Source of the DNA: Streptosporangium subroseum
Lineage (GTDB): Bacteria > Actinomycetota > Actinomycetes > Streptosporangiales > Streptosporangiaceae
Assembly (NCBI RefSeq): GCF_900188345.1
Contig: NZ_FZOD01000010.1
Span: 62,001-126,000 of the forward strand
DNA: 64,000 bases
Reading direction: 5' to 3'
Below the pieces are notes generated by a model. That model worked only from the letters and a program-made list of their open reading frames with translations, was not told the origin of the DNA and made no database searches. Within the stretch, counting starts at the first letter, position 1, and every line of letters starts with the position of its first letter. The translations under genes and the position numbers were made by a program. Positions 26,683-35,625 of this stretch are shown here, piece after piece.

Positions 26683-27675
26683 GTGACTGCTTTGGATGTT
26701 CTCGACCGCCGCCTGGTCGCAGCCCTTCAGGTCAGCCCCCGCGCGACCTGGGGTGAGATCGGCGGCGCCGTCGGTGAGAACGAACGGACCGTGGCCCGTC
26801 GCCTCCAACGACTCCTGTCCACCGGGGCCGTACGGGTCACCGCAATTCTCGACGAGCTGCGCTGCGGGCTCGGCACGCCGGTCCACCTGCACGTCCAGGT
26901 CCGGCCCTGCACGGTCGAGCAGGTCGCCGAGGCCCTTTCCCAGCGGCCGGACACCCGCTCGGTCTACGGGGTCACGGGAAGCGCCGACGTCGGCTGTGAG
27001 CTGGTGGTCCCCTCCAGGGAACTCCTGCACGACGTCCTGACCGCGCAGATTCCCGCCACACCGGGGATCACCCAGACCCAGACCCAGGTCGTGCTGTACG
27101 CCTTCCAGACGGTGGCCGAGTGGCACGCGCCGTACCTCACGGAGGAGCAGGTCGCGCTCCTGAGGGCCACGGCTCCGCCGTCGGCCGGCCCGCCGCCGGA
27201 ACGGGTCGAGCTGACCGCGGCCGAGAGGGATGTCGTCGCGCTGCTGGCCGCCGACGGACGCATCGGTTTCACCGCGATCGCCGAGCGGCTGGACCTGTCC
27301 GTGCCGACCGCCCGCCGCCGGGTCACGGCGCTCCTCGATCGCGGGGTCGTGCACCTGCGCGCGGAGGTGGAGCCCATGCTGCTCGGCCTGGAGGTGGAGG
27401 CCCAGCTCTGGCTCTCGGTCCGCGCCCACGGCCTGGACAGGGTGGGCAGGACGCTCGCCGCGCACCCGAGCGTGCGCTACTGCGCCGCCACCTCGGGTGC
27501 CCACACCATGATCGTTCAGGTCGCCGTGGCCCACGAGACGGAGCTCTACCGTTTCCTCACCACGGTCCTCGGCCCGCTCGACGACGTCACCGACGTCAAC
27601 GTCACCCTCATCACCCGTGCCTACAAGCGTGGACACCTGCGCAAGTCGGGCCTGCTCACCCTGGAGTACGAATGA
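26683..27675 (+). CDS. Lrp/AsnC-family regulator with two tandem modules
   Basis: Translation likely starts at GTG 26683, right where codon structure begins; the ribosome-binding site is weak. The 330-residue protein has two complete Lrp units: HTH at 3-50 (LDRRLVAALQVSPRATWGEI then GENERTVARRL) with a RAM-like domain, and HTH at about 185-230 (LTAAERDVVALLAADGRIGF then SVPTARRRVTALL) with a second RAM domain. Duplicated Lrps are an actinobacterial type. Its stop overlaps the M20 peptidase start (ATGA), so it probably controls that gene in answer to an amino acid or dipeptide. Confidence 0.85.
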   Translation: MTALDVLDRRLVAALQVSPRATWGEIGGAVGENERTVARRLQRLLSTGAVRVTAILDELRCGLGTPVHLHVQVRPCTVEQVAEALSQRPDTRSVYGVTGSADVGCELVVPSRELLHDVLTAQIPATPGITQTQTQVVLYAFQTVAEWHAPYLTEEQVALLRATAPPSAGPPPERVELTAAERDVVALLAADGRIGFTAIAERLDLSVPTARRRVTALLDRGVVHLRAEVEPMLLGLEVEAQLWLSVRAHGLDRVGRTLAAHPSVRYCAATSGAHTMIVQVAVAHETELYRFLTTVLGPLDDVTDVNVTLITRAYKRGHLRKSGLLTLEYE

Positions 27676-28976
27676 CCCCCGCCGAGACCGAGGTAGCAGA
27701 GCTCTGCGCCGAACTCATCCGCGTCGACACCAGCAACTACGGGGACGGCAGCGGTCCCGGCGAGCGCGCCGCGGCCGAGGTCGTCATGGCCAGGCTCGCT
27801 GAGGTCGGCGTGGAGGCGACCTACGTGGAGAGTGCGCCGACCCGCGGCAACGTCGTGACCAGGATCGAGGGCTCCGACCCCGGCCTGCCCGCGCTGCTGG
27901 TCCACGGTCACCTCGACGTCGTGCCCGCCAACGCCGCCGACTGGGCCGTCGACCCGTTCAGCGGGGAGATCAAGGACGGCTACATCTGGGGCCGGGGCGC
28001 GGTCGACATGAAGGACATGGACGCCATGATGCTGGCGGTCCTGCGGCAGATGGTCACCGAGGGCCGTAAGCCCAGGCGCGACATCGTCTTCGCCTGGCTG
28101 GCCGACGAGGAGGCGGGCGGCGAGCACGGGGCCAAGTACCTCACCTCCAAGCATCCCGAGCTGTTCGACGGGGTCGACAACGCCATCAGCGAGGTCGGCG
28201 GTTACTCCATGGAGGTCGATCCCTCGCTGCGGCTCTACCTGATCGAGACGGCGCAGAAGGGCCTGGCCTGGATGCGGCTGGTCGCCGACGGCACCGCCGG
28301 GCACGGCTCCATGCTCAACTCGGACAACGCGGTCACCGAGGTCGCCAAGGCGGTGGCCAGGATCGGCTCGTACGAGTGGCCGCTCAAGCTGACGCCGACC
28401 GTGCACCGGTTCCTCTCCGAGGTGGCCGACGCCTTCGGTCTGCCCTTCGACCCGGAGAATCCGGCGCCGATCATCGACGCCATCGGCCCGCTGGCCAAGT
28501 TCGTCGGAGCGACCCTGCACCACACGGCCAACCCGAGCATGCTCTCCGCGGGCTACAAGGCGAACGTCATCCCCGGCCAGGCCAGCGCCGTGGTGGACGG
28601 CCGGTTCCTGCCCGGCCTGGAGGCGGACTTCTTCGCCACCGTGGACGAACTGCTCGGGCCGAACGTCCGGCGCGAGCAGCTTGTCCACGACATCGCGCTG
28701 GAGACGACGTTCGACGGCGCGCTGGTCGAAACGATGATCTCGGTGCTGAAGGAGGAGGACCCGACCGCCCGCGTGGTGCCGTACTGCCTGTCCGGCGGCA
28801 CCGACAACAAGACGTTCTTCGCCGACCTGAACATCCGGGGGTTCGGGTTCGTCCCGCTGAGGCTACCCGCCGAGATGGACTTCGCCGGGATGTTCCACGG
28901 TGTGGACGAGCGGGTGCCCGTGGACGCGCTGCAGTTCGGCACGCGGGTCCTCGACCGGTTGCTGATGAGCTACTGA
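27672..28976 (+). CDS. M20/M25/M40-family metallopeptidase
   Basis: This 434-residue cytoplasmic peptidase is coupled to the Lrp gene by ATGA. Zinc ligands and catalytic residues are in place: HGHLDVVP (His80, catalytic Asp82), GRGAVDMK (bridging Asp112) and LADEEAGG (catalytic Glu146, zinc Glu147). A lid domain follows at about 200-320, and a late His is in GMFHGVDER. The family cleaves dipeptides, acyl-amino acids or deacylates related compounds. Coupling to an Lrp regulator suggests amino acid or dipeptide catabolism (inference). Confidence 0.88.
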   Translation: MTPAETEVAELCAELIRVDTSNYGDGSGPGERAAAEVVMARLAEVGVEATYVESAPTRGNVVTRIEGSDPGLPALLVHGHLDVVPANAADWAVDPFSGEIKDGYIWGRGAVDMKDMDAMMLAVLRQMVTEGRKPRRDIVFAWLADEEAGGEHGAKYLTSKHPELFDGVDNAISEVGGYSMEVDPSLRLYLIETAQKGLAWMRLVADGTAGHGSMLNSDNAVTEVAKAVARIGSYEWPLKLTPTVHRFLSEVADAFGLPFDPENPAPIIDAIGPLAKFVGATLHHTANPSMLSAGYKANVIPGQASAVVDGRFLPGLEADFFATVDELLGPNVRREQLVHDIALETTFDGALVETMISVLKEEDPTARVVPYCLSGGTDNKTFFADLNIRGFGFVPLRLPAEMDFAGMFHGVDERVPVDALQFGTRVLDRLLMSY

Positions 28977-29318
28977 GACACGCGCCGGTGGGTCCCACAG
29001 GGGCGGGTCCATCGGCGCGGACGCGCCGGAGCACGACGCGGGCTCACCGGTTCGGTGCTCCGGTGAAGCTTGTACGGATTCATCGGTTCGGATGCGCCGG
29101 TGGGCTTGTGCGGCTCACCTCTGTGCGGCTCACCTCTGTGCGGCTCACCGGTTCGGATGCGCCGGTGGGCTTGGCTCACCCTTGTGCGGCTCATCGGTTC
29201 GGGTGCGCCGTGGCCCCTGCCTCGGAGGGCTTATCGGCCCCTGGCGAGCCAGCGGTCAGGCCGGCGTCGGCAAGGCCCTGCCTCGGGGGCGGGCCCATCT
29301 GTCTCCGGGAGTCGACGG
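28977..29318. other. repeat-filled gap
   Basis: About 340 bases between convergent genes, mostly simple repeats, with no supported gene. Confidence 0.5.
29084..29215. repeat. degenerate tandem repeats
   Basis: A 15-bp unit TGTGCGGCTCACCTC occurs in tandem at 29107, 29122 and 29137, and a 24-bp unit starting GGTTCGGATGCGCCGGTGGG occurs at 29084 and 29150 with a third weaker copy near 29190. No spacers of constant unique sequence, so this is not a CRISPR. Confidence 0.7.
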
Positions 29319-30134
29319 TCAGGCCCGGGCGTCGACGAGGCGGACCAGTTCCGGAAGGACCGTGCCCAGCGGGGCGTCGACGGTGAGCGTCGCGTAGCCG
29401 TCGCCACGGGTCGGGCCCTGGTTGACGATCGCCACGGGGATGCCGAGCTTCGCGGCGCGCAGCACGAACCTGCGGCCCGACATCACCGTCAACGACGAGC
29501 CGAGAACCAGGAGCAGGCGCGCCCCTTCCACGAGGTCGAAGCACTCGCGCACCCGCTCCGCCGGGACGGTCTCCCCGAAGAAGACGACGTCGGGCTTCAG
29601 CACCCCTCCGTCGCACGCCCGGCAGCCGACCACCTGGAACCCGTCGATCTCCTCGTCCCGCAGGTCGGCGTCACCGTCGGGGTTGACCGCGGTGGCCAGA
29701 GCGCCGAACCCCGGGTTCGCCTCGGTCAGGCGCCGGTCCAGCTCCTCTCGCGGGCTCAGGTCGCCGCAGCCCAGGCAGACCACGTCATGCAGGCTGCCGT
29801 GCAGCTCGACGACCGCCTGGGCGCCGCCCGTCTGGTGCAGGCCGTCGACGTTCTGCGTCACGATGCCGGTCACCAGATCCCGCCGCTGGAGCTGCGCGAC
29901 CGCGTGGTGGCCACTGTTGGGCGTCGCCCGGGTCATCGTCCGCCACCCGACATAGCTCCGGGCCCAGTAGCGTCGCCTGGCCACCGGGTCGCCGACAAAC
30001 GCCTGGTAGGTCATCGGGGTGTTCCGTTTCAGGGCCCCGCTCGGCCCCCGGTAGTCGGGAATCCCCGACTCCGTCGATATCCCGGCTCCGCTCAGCACCA
30101 CGACGTCGCCCGCGGCCAACAGCTTCGCCAGCAT
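29319..30134 (-). CDS. Sir2-family NAD-dependent protein deacylase
   Basis: The chosen start is ATG 30134, with GAGGG seven bases upstream, giving 271 residues. All sirtuin motifs are present: GAGIS at 16-20, TQNVDGLH at 93-100, catalytic His112 in LHGS, zinc cysteines Cys120, Cys123, Cys171 and Cys174, and a GSSL segment for NAD. It removes acetyl or other acyl groups from lysines, using NAD, in the cytoplasm. The insertion between the Cys pairs is somewhat long, as in several actinobacterial forms. Single gene. Confidence 0.92.
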   Translation of the reverse strand: MLAKLLAAGDVVVLSGAGISTESGIPDYRGPSGALKRNTPMTYQAFVGDPVARRRYWARSYVGWRTMTRATPNSGHHAVAQLQRRDLVTGIVTQNVDGLHQTGGAQAVVELHGSLHDVVCLGCGDLSPREELDRRLTEANPGFGALATAVNPDGDADLRDEEIDGFQVVGCRACDGGVLKPDVVFFGETVPAERVRECFDLVEGARLLLVLGSSLTVMSGRRFVLRAAKLGIPVAIVNQGPTRGDGYATLTVDAPLGTVLPELVRLVDARA

Positions 30135-30195
30135 GTTCGTACCCTCGCTCACCCCTCCATGCTGCCTCACCGCTCATACCGGGCGAGCCTCCGCC

Positions 30196-30314
30196 CCCGT
30201 CAAGCGGTGCCGCCTCGATCTCTCCGGATCGCCGGACGGGTTCATCCGGGCAGGCCTCAGGACCCCGTCAAGCGGCGCCGTCTCGATCTCTCCGGATCGC
30301 CGGACGGGTTCATC
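30196..30314. repeat. two-copy direct repeat at the end of the amidohydrolase gene
   Basis: A unit of about 51 bp starting CCCGTCAAGCGGTGCCGCCT occurs at 30196-30246 and 30264-30314 (offset 68 bp) with few changes. The second copy reaches the amidohydrolase stop codon. Each contains TCCGGATCGCCGGA, able to form a small hairpin. Confidence 0.75.
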
Positions 30315-31521
30315 GGGAGGAGATCACCCTGCCCGCCTGGACGACGTGGCGGATGTGCTTCGGCTCGGCGAGGACCCCGATGTCCCGCAGGGGGTCGCCG
30401 TCGAGGACGAGCAGGTCGGCGTGGGCGCCCACGGCGAGAGTGCCGATCTGGCCCGCCATGCCGACGAGGTCCGCCGCGTTGACGGTCGCCGCGCGGATCA
30501 CATCGAGGGGCTCCTGCACCTCGCGGCGCAGACGGAACTCCTGGTTCTGGTGCCGGTGCATGCCGCCGAGCAGGTCGGTCCCGAAAACCAGCCGCACCCC
30601 GCCGCGCGCCGCGCGCTCCAGCGCCTCGACACCCGCGCCGAGCACCGCGTCGACCTTGTGCCAGCTGGACTCCGGCAGCCCGAAGGACCTGCCCTCCTCC
30701 TTGAGCGCCCAGTAGGTCACCAGGGTCGGCACGAGATAGGCGTCGTGCCGCAGGAACAGCTCCACGCTGCGGTCGTCGAGCAGGTTGCCGTGCTCGACGG
30801 ACCGTACGCCCGCTTCCAGCGCGCGGTTGACGGCCCGCGCGGTGTAGGCGTGCGCGGCGACGTAGCGGTTGGCCGCTCCGGCCTCGTCCACGATCGCCCG
30901 TAGCTCGTCCATGGAGTACTGGGTGGAGTCGATCCGATCGGTGGGCGAGCTGACGCCTCCGGACGCCATGACCTTGATGTGGTGGGCGCCCTTGCGCAGC
31001 TCGTCACGGGCGGCGACGCGGACCGCGTCCACCCCGTCGGCGACCCGGCCGAGGCCGGCGCAGCACGGGTGGTCGTCGTGCCTGTCCGTACCGCGGCCGC
31101 GCACGTCGCCGTGACCACCCGTCTGGCTCAGCGCCTTGCCGCAGAACAGCAGCCGCGGCCCACGGATCAAGCCCTCGGCCTGCGCGTCGGCGAGCCCGTA
31201 GTCGGCGCCGGAGGCGTCGCGGACCGTGGTGAAACCACGATCGAGCATCTGCCCCATGATCCGCGCGCTGTGCGCGGCGACGTAGGACGGGGCCAGCGAG
31301 GTGAGGGCTCCGAGGTCGGCGGTGCACGCCGTGACGTGCACGTGCGCGTCGATCAGACCGGGAACGACCACGGCGCCGTTGACGTCGACCACTCGCGCGT
31401 CCGGCGCGGTCAGGCCGCGGCCGGCCTCGACGACCCGGCCGTCCTCGCAGCGCAGGTCACCCTCGGTGTAGTCACCGCTGACCACGTCGAGGACCAGGGC
31501 ATTGCGCAGAAGTAGGCTCAC
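30310..31521 (-). CDS. amidohydrolase (imidazolonepropionase/prolidase-like)
   Basis: The start GTG 31521 has GGAGG six bases upstream. The 403-residue protein is a TIM-barrel amidohydrolase: DAHVHV (His60, His62) after strand 1, HHIKVMASGGV with the lysine that may be carboxylated, AAHAYT and VEHGNLLD histidines, and FGTDLLGG with the catalytic Asp. The C-terminal strands ADLLVLDGDP ... VVQAGRVI complete the beta-sandwich. This is the Met-dependent-hydrolase-A group, containing prolidases and related amidases of unknown substrate. A remnant of a related gene lies near 19.5 kb. Confidence 0.88.
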   Translation of the reverse strand: MSLLLRNALVLDVVSGDYTEGDLRCEDGRVVEAGRGLTAPDARVVDVNGAVVVPGLIDAHVHVTACTADLGALTSLAPSYVAAHSARIMGQMLDRGFTTVRDASGADYGLADAQAEGLIRGPRLLFCGKALSQTGGHGDVRGRGTDRHDDHPCCAGLGRVADGVDAVRVAARDELRKGAHHIKVMASGGVSSPTDRIDSTQYSMDELRAIVDEAGAANRYVAAHAYTARAVNRALEAGVRSVEHGNLLDDRSVELFLRHDAYLVPTLVTYWALKEEGRSFGLPESSWHKVDAVLGAGVEALERAARGGVRLVFGTDLLGGMHRHQNQEFRLRREVQEPLDVIRAATVNAADLVGMAGQIGTLAVGAHADLLVLDGDPLRDIGVLAEPKHIRHVVQAGRVISSR

Positions 31522-31874
31522 GTGCGACCTCCATGGATCTGCCGGTGTCCGGTACCGGGCGTACAAACTATGACGTTGCCACATCGGTCGATGGGATTCG
31601 CGCCGGTTGTCGTCCGTGCCCCGCCGTCGGAGGCCGTACGGCTCCATGCCGTCCATGCCCCCTGCCGGTCCGTACGGGACTCCGTACCGGCTCTCGTCCG
31701 TATTCCGTTCCCGGTTCGCATGATTGCGGCAGGCCCCTACCTGCGGCGGCCTCGATTTTCCCGTCAGACCAATCCGATCGGGCGGCCGGTGCGTATCTCC
31801 TGGTGCCGGGACGACAGGGTTCCGGTGTTTCGCTGAGGACAGATCACTGCGCGGCGCGATGGGAGGTACGGCCC
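31522..31874. other. gap of about 350 bases
   Basis: No supported gene on either strand. It contains the upstream region of the amidohydrolase; I could not assign promoter boxes with confidence. Confidence 0.4.
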
Positions 31875-31931
31875 GGACAAGGGCCGCGTGGCTCGGAAGC
31901 TGGAGGGCTCCGAGCCACGCGGCCCTTGTCC
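31875..31931 (-). terminator. strong terminator hairpin (23-bp perfect arms)
   Basis: Arms 31875-31897 and 31909-31931 are exactly complementary with an 11-base loop. It lies just past the end of the alpha/beta hydrolase gene. Confidence 0.85.
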
Positions 31932-31948
31932 GTTCACCGGGCGTTCGC

Positions 31949-32635
31949 TCAGCCGGCGGCCGCCTGCTTGATCAGCTCGGCGACGGCCTCCGGCTGGGAG
32001 ATGTAGATGGCGTGGCTGCCGTCGGCTTCGACCACGGTGGAGCCGGCACGCTCGGACATCGCCCGCTGAGCCGGCGGCGGGATCGTCTGGTCACCGGTGG
32101 CGATCAGGTACCAGCTGGGCTTGGCACGCCAGGCGGGTTCGGTGACCACGCCGCCGACCGCGCCGACGCCCCACGGCACCTGCGAGTCGGCCATGAACGC
32201 GGCCTGCTCCGCGGGCAGGTCGCCCGCGAAGGCGCCGTGGAACCTGTCCCGGTCAAGAACGAGGAACCCGTCGCCCAGGGGCACGATCGGCGGCGCCGGC
32301 GCGCCCGGCGGCGGGTCGGCGATGAGTGTCTGCACGGACTCGCCCTTGTCGGGCGCGAACGCAGTGACATAAACGAGCGCCGAGACCCGCGGGTGCGTAC
32401 CGGCCTCGCTGATGACCGCGCCGCCGTAGGAGTGCCCGACGAGCACGGTGGGGCCGTCCTGAAGGTCCAGGATCTGCCGGACGGCCTCGGCGTCCCCCTC
32501 CAGCGTCAACGTGGGGTTCTGGACGACGCTGACCCGGTAACCGTCCCGCTTGAGCAGGTCGTAGACGCCCTGCCAGCCCGACCCATCGACGAAAGCGCCG
32601 TGCACGAGCACGACGTTGATCGCAGTGGAACTCAT
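31949..32635 (-). CDS. alpha/beta hydrolase
   Basis: This 228-residue protein starts at ATG 32635 after AGGAGG. It has HGAFVDGSGW (oxyanion hole), the nucleophile elbow GHSYGG with Ser69, and a late DGSHAIYISQP with the His. This is the small esterase/EstA-like group common in actinomycetes; no substrate can be named. It is preceded on the same strand by a TetR gene that likely controls it. Confidence 0.87.
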   Translation of the reverse strand: MSSTAINVVLVHGAFVDGSGWQGVYDLLKRDGYRVSVVQNPTLTLEGDAEAVRQILDLQDGPTVLVGHSYGGAVISEAGTHPRVSALVYVTAFAPDKGESVQTLIADPPPGAPAPPIVPLGDGFLVLDRDRFHGAFAGDLPAEQAAFMADSQVPWGVGAVGGVVTEPAWRAKPSWYLIATGDQTIPPPAQRAMSERAGSTVVEADGSHAIYISQPEAVAELIKQAAAG

Positions 32636-32680
32636 GATGCTTCCTCCTTGACAGCGTTATCTCGGCGAAACTAGCTGGCC

Positions 32681-32698
32681 TCACTGGACGATCAGTGA
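32681..32698. promoter_or_regulatory. inverted repeat, likely TetR operator before hydrolase
   Basis: TCACTG-N6-CAGTGA overlaps the TetR stop codon and lies about 50 bp upstream of the hydrolase start. Confidence 0.45.
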
Positions 32699-33330
32699 AG
32701 ATTTAGTTGACCGCTGCCACGGACCGTCGTCGAGGGGCGGGGGAGCGGATCGGCCGACGGGCGGATGCCGTTCAGGAGGAGCGCCAGGTAGCGCCGCTGG
32801 TCGGCGTCGTCATGGTCCGCCCGGTAGTCGGTCGCCAGCACCATCACCACGATCGCCGCCAGGTCGCGGACCAGCAGATCGGCACGGACCAGCCCGCGCC
32901 GCTGGGCGTCGGCCAGCACCTCGCCGAGCGGCTCCGCGAACCGTTCGGCGATGGTGACCGTGAACGCGCCGACCTCCCGCGCGGCGGTGAGGAGGGACCG
33001 GTGGGCTGCCAGCGTGTCGATGATGGAGCCCAGCGCCTCGGCCAGCCCCCGGAGGGGGTCGGCGGCCTCGCGGGCGGCCAGGGCGAGGGGCTCCACCTCT
33101 TCGGCGAAGTACGTCTCGAAGCAGGCCCGGATCACACCGTCGCGGTCACCGAACCGCCGGTAGACGGTGGCGATCCCGACGCCGGCCCGACGAGCGATCT
33201 CCTCCAGGGGGACGGCCACACCGGACTCCCGCAGAGCCGCGATCGCCGCCCGGACGATCCTGTCGGAGTTGCGCAGGGCATCGGCTCGGGGTCGGTGCTC
33301 CGGCACGTATCGAACGCTAGCGGTTCGCAT
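32692..33330 (-). CDS. TetR-family regulator
   Basis: This TetR protein has up to 212 residues. The HTH is at about 40-70: VPLEEIARRAGVGIATVYRR then FGDRDGVIRA. The rest is a helical ligand domain with the C-terminal region of the TetR_C_33-like group. The first ATG is 33330, but GTG 33306 (nine codons in) is also possible, because an inverted repeat (CGAAC/GTTCG arms, 33311-33327) lies between them and would be a natural operator. It probably regulates the downstream hydrolase. Confidence 0.85.
   Translation of the reverse strand: MRTASVRYVPEHRPRADALRNSDRIVRAAIAALRESGVAVPLEEIARRAGVGIATVYRRFGDRDGVIRACFETYFAEEVEPLALAAREAADPLRGLAEALGSIIDTLAAHRSLLTAAREVGAFTVTIAERFAEPLGEVLADAQRRGLVRADLLVRDLAAIVVMVLATDYRADHDDADQRRYLALLLNGIRPSADPLPRPSTTVRGSGQLNLH
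33311..33327. promoter_or_regulatory. inverted repeat at TetR start, possible autoregulatory site
   Basis: CGAAC-GCTAGCG-GTTCG. If it is the operator, the regulator starts at GTG 33306 and not at ATG 33330. Confidence 0.35.
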
Positions 33331-33348
33331 GCGGTCATCCGGGGAGGG

Positions 33349-34542
33349 TCACCACGCGACCTGCAGGGATGCCAGGCCGTAGATGGCTTGGAAGGAACGG
33401 AAGTCCGCCTCGGGCCCGGTCACGCGGAGCTCGGGGAAACGCTGGAGCAACGCCGGGAAGGCGATGCGCATCTCCATCCGCGCCAGCGGCGCGCCGAGGC
33501 AGTGGTGCACGCCGTGACCGAAGGCCACGTGGGGCGCGCTCCGGGTGATGTCCAGTGCCTCCGGGTCGGACAGGAGAGCGGGATCGCGGTTGGCGGTGGG
33601 CAGGGCGCACATCACCATCTCGCCGGGCCCGATGGTGTGTCCGGAGAGCTCGACCTCCGTGGTGGTCACCTTGGAGGTGCCGGAGTGGACGATGCTGAGC
33701 CAGCGCAGCAGCTCCTCCACCGCGGCGTCGATGCGCTCGGGCTCCTTCCTGAGCAGCTCCAGCTGCTCGGGATGGCGCAGCAGGGCCAGCGTGCCCAGCC
33801 CGAGCATGTTGGCGGTGGTCTCGTGGCCGGCGAGCAGCAGCAGGCTGCCGATGCCGACGAGCTCGCTCGCGGTCAGGTCGTCGCCGTGCTCGCGCACCAG
33901 CATGCCGAGCAGCTCCTCGCCCGGGTCGGCCTGGGCGCGGGCGACCAGCTCGGCCATGTAGGCGCGCGACTCCCTCTGCATCGCCATGCGCTCCGCGGGG
34001 GGAGCCGAGACGTCGAGCAGCCGGCTGGTCGTGCGCTGGAAGTCCTCCCGGTCGGCGTACGGCACGCCCAGCAGCTCGCAGATCACCAGCGACGGGACCG
34101 GCAGCGCGAACGAGGACACGAGGTCGGCCGGAGACCCGGCGCGTTCCATCGCGTCCAGGTGCTCCTCGACGATGCGGGTGACCCGCGGTTCCAGCCGGCG
34201 CATCCGGCGGATCGTGAACTCCGGCGTCAGCATCCGGCGCAGACGGGTGTGCTCGGGAGGGTCGAAGGCGAGCAGGTTGCCCGCACGCAGTTCGGCGCGC
34301 TCCTCCTCGCTCAGCTCCATGACGCCGGGCAGCCGGATGCCGCCCCTCCAGGCGGTGCTGAACCGCTCGGCGTCGCCCATCACCGTGCGCACGTCCTCGT
34401 AGCGGGTCACCAGCCAGGCGTCGATGCCCAGAGGTGTGCTGACGCGCCTGATCCCCTCCCCGTCGCGCAGCGCCCCCAGCTCCGGATCGGGACCGAACTC
34501 CACTCGCCGCATGTGCAGCGGTAGCGTCGAAGACTCGCTCAT
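33349..34542 (-). CDS. cytochrome P450
   Basis: The start ATG 34542 has AGGAGG six bases upstream, giving 397 residues. Key parts: I-helix AGHETT at 238-243 for oxygen activation, K-helix EELLR with the ExxR pair (277-280), and the haem loop [12 protein letters not shown] with the axial Cys348. It is a class I bacterial P450 and needs ferredoxin and a reductase, none of which is nearby. The I-helix and EHTRLR motif resemble CYP105/107-type macrolide or terpene hydroxylases (loose inference). An inverted repeat lies upstream. Confidence 0.92.
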   Translation of the reverse strand: MSESSTLPLHMRRVEFGPDPELGALRDGEGIRRVSTPLGIDAWLVTRYEDVRTVMGDAERFSTAWRGGIRLPGVMELSEEERAELRAGNLLAFDPPEHTRLRRMLTPEFTIRRMRRLEPRVTRIVEEHLDAMERAGSPADLVSSFALPVPSLVICELLGVPYADREDFQRTTSRLLDVSAPPAERMAMQRESRAYMAELVARAQADPGEELLGMLVREHGDDLTASELVGIGSLLLLAGHETTANMLGLGTLALLRHPEQLELLRKEPERIDAAVEELLRWLSIVHSGTSKVTTTEVELSGHTIGPGEMVMCALPTANRDPALLSDPEALDITRSAPHVAFGHGVHHCLGAPLARMEMRIAFPALLQRFPELRVTGPEADFRSFQAIYGLASLQVAW

Positions 34543-34586
34543 GCAACCTCCTGGATGACTCGCCATCCTGACCGATCTGACAAAAA

Positions 34587-34602
34587 CGATAGCAACCTAT
34601 CG
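34587..34602. promoter_or_regulatory. inverted repeat upstream of P450
   Basis: CGATAG-CAAC-CTATCG lies 45 bp upstream of the P450 start in an AT-rich stretch. A TetR-like operator is likely, but its regulator is unknown. Confidence 0.5.
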
Positions 34603-34653
34603 CTTACGTGCAAAGGATTCCGGCGAGGTGGCGGAGCGCCCGCCCGGACCCGT

Positions 34654-34725
34654 GAGGATCGCCCCCACCGACGTCGCCGGGCGGAAGGCGAGGATCGCTC
34701 CCGCTCACGCCGCCGGGCGGAAGGC
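34654..34725. repeat. 36-bp tandem duplication over the end of the oxidoreductase gene
   Basis: Two 36-bp copies (34654-34689 and 34690-34725) beginning GAGGATCGC and ending GCCGGGCGGAAGGC. The second covers the stop codon and last codons of the NmrA-like gene. Confidence 0.7.
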
Positions 34726-35562
34726 GTCCGCGTGGTCGGCCGCCCATCGGCGGAACGAGGTGGCCGGGGCCCCGGTGAGCTCCTCCACCGTGGAGGTGAC
34801 CGACTCCGGCAACGTCACCATCTGGGCGTGCGCGTGAAGGATTCCCTCCGCCATGGCCGCGGGCATGCCCTGGGCGACGAGCTCCCGCAGCGCGACCTCC
34901 GAGGGGAGCTCGTCCCAGCGCACCGGCCGTCCGATCGCCTCGCCGATGGCGGTCACCTGCTCGATCTGGGTCAACGTCTCGGGCCCGGTCAGCTCGTACG
35001 TCGCACCGCCATGGCCGGAGCCGGTCAGCGCGCGCACTCCCACCGCGGCGATGTCGCGTTCGTGGATCAGCGCCCTGGCCGCCGCCCCGTGGACCCAGCG
35101 GACGGCACCCGAGTCCCGGATCTGCGCCGCCCACATCAGGGTGTTGGCCGCGAATCCGCCGGGGCGCAGGAATGTCCACTCCAGCCCGGACTTCCTGATC
35201 AGGCGTTCGACGTGGGCATGGGAGCCGAGGATCGAGCCCGGCCGCTGCTCCAGGTCATCGGACACGCCGCGCGCGGAGACGTAGACGGTGCGGCGGGCGT
35301 GCTTGGCGATCGCCTCGATGGTCGCGGGCGCCGCGTGATCGGCCGAGAGGGTGGGCCAGACCAGAAACACCGACTCGATCCCGTCCAGGGCGGCGTCCAG
35401 GGAGGCGGGGTCGGCCAGGTCGCCGCTTACGACCTCGACGCCTTCCGGCAGGGACGCGGAAACGGGACTGCGGGTCAGGGCGCGCACGTCGGCGCCTGCG
35501 GCCAGAAGCTGGAACACGGCCTGGCGGCCGACATTGCCGGTGGCTCCGGTAACAAGGATCAT
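34705..35562 (-). CDS. NmrA-like NAD(P)-dependent oxidoreductase, likely SoxR-regulated
   Basis: The start is ATG 35562, with AGAGAAG upstream, giving 285 residues. The Rossmann start MILVTGATGNVGRQAV binds NAD(P). The substrate half has the NmrA/QOR2 pattern (FLRPGGFAANTLMWAAQIR) and ends in a short helical tail. Relatives reduce quinones or sense redox state. About 45 bp upstream is CCTCAAGTAAAGTTGAGG, close to the classical SoxR box, placed between -35-like TTGACC and -10-like AAGACT with a 19-bp spacer. Related genes belong to the SoxR regulon of Streptomyces. A redox-drug response is thus likely. Confidence 0.85.
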   Translation of the reverse strand: MILVTGATGNVGRQAVFQLLAAGADVRALTRSPVSASLPEGVEVVSGDLADPASLDAALDGIESVFLVWPTLSADHAAPATIEAIAKHARRTVYVSARGVSDDLEQRPGSILGSHAHVERLIRKSGLEWTFLRPGGFAANTLMWAAQIRDSGAVRWVHGAAARALIHERDIAAVGVRALTGSGHGGATYELTGPETLTQIEQVTAIGEAIGRPVRWDELPSEVALRELVAQGMPAAMAEGILHAHAQMVTLPESVTSTVEELTGAPATSFRRWAADHADAFRPAA

Positions 35563-35607
35563 GAGGACTTCTCTTTCGGCAGCGGGGACACTGCGCCCAG
35601 TCTTTAA

Positions 35608-35625
35608 CCTCAAGTAAAGTTGAGG
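35608..35625 (-). promoter_or_regulatory. SoxR-like operator in an overlong promoter spacer
   Basis: CCTCAAGTAAAGTTGAGG is an inverted repeat with six-base perfect arms. The minus-strand promoter reads TTGACC, 19 bp, then AAGACT: the stretched spacer used by MerR/SoxR activators, which untwist the DNA. The soxR gene is not in this window. Confidence 0.7.

Noticed and set aside
29084..29215. CRISPR-like spaced repeats
   Set aside because: The units are unequal, lie in direct contact, and have no unique spacers or cas genes.
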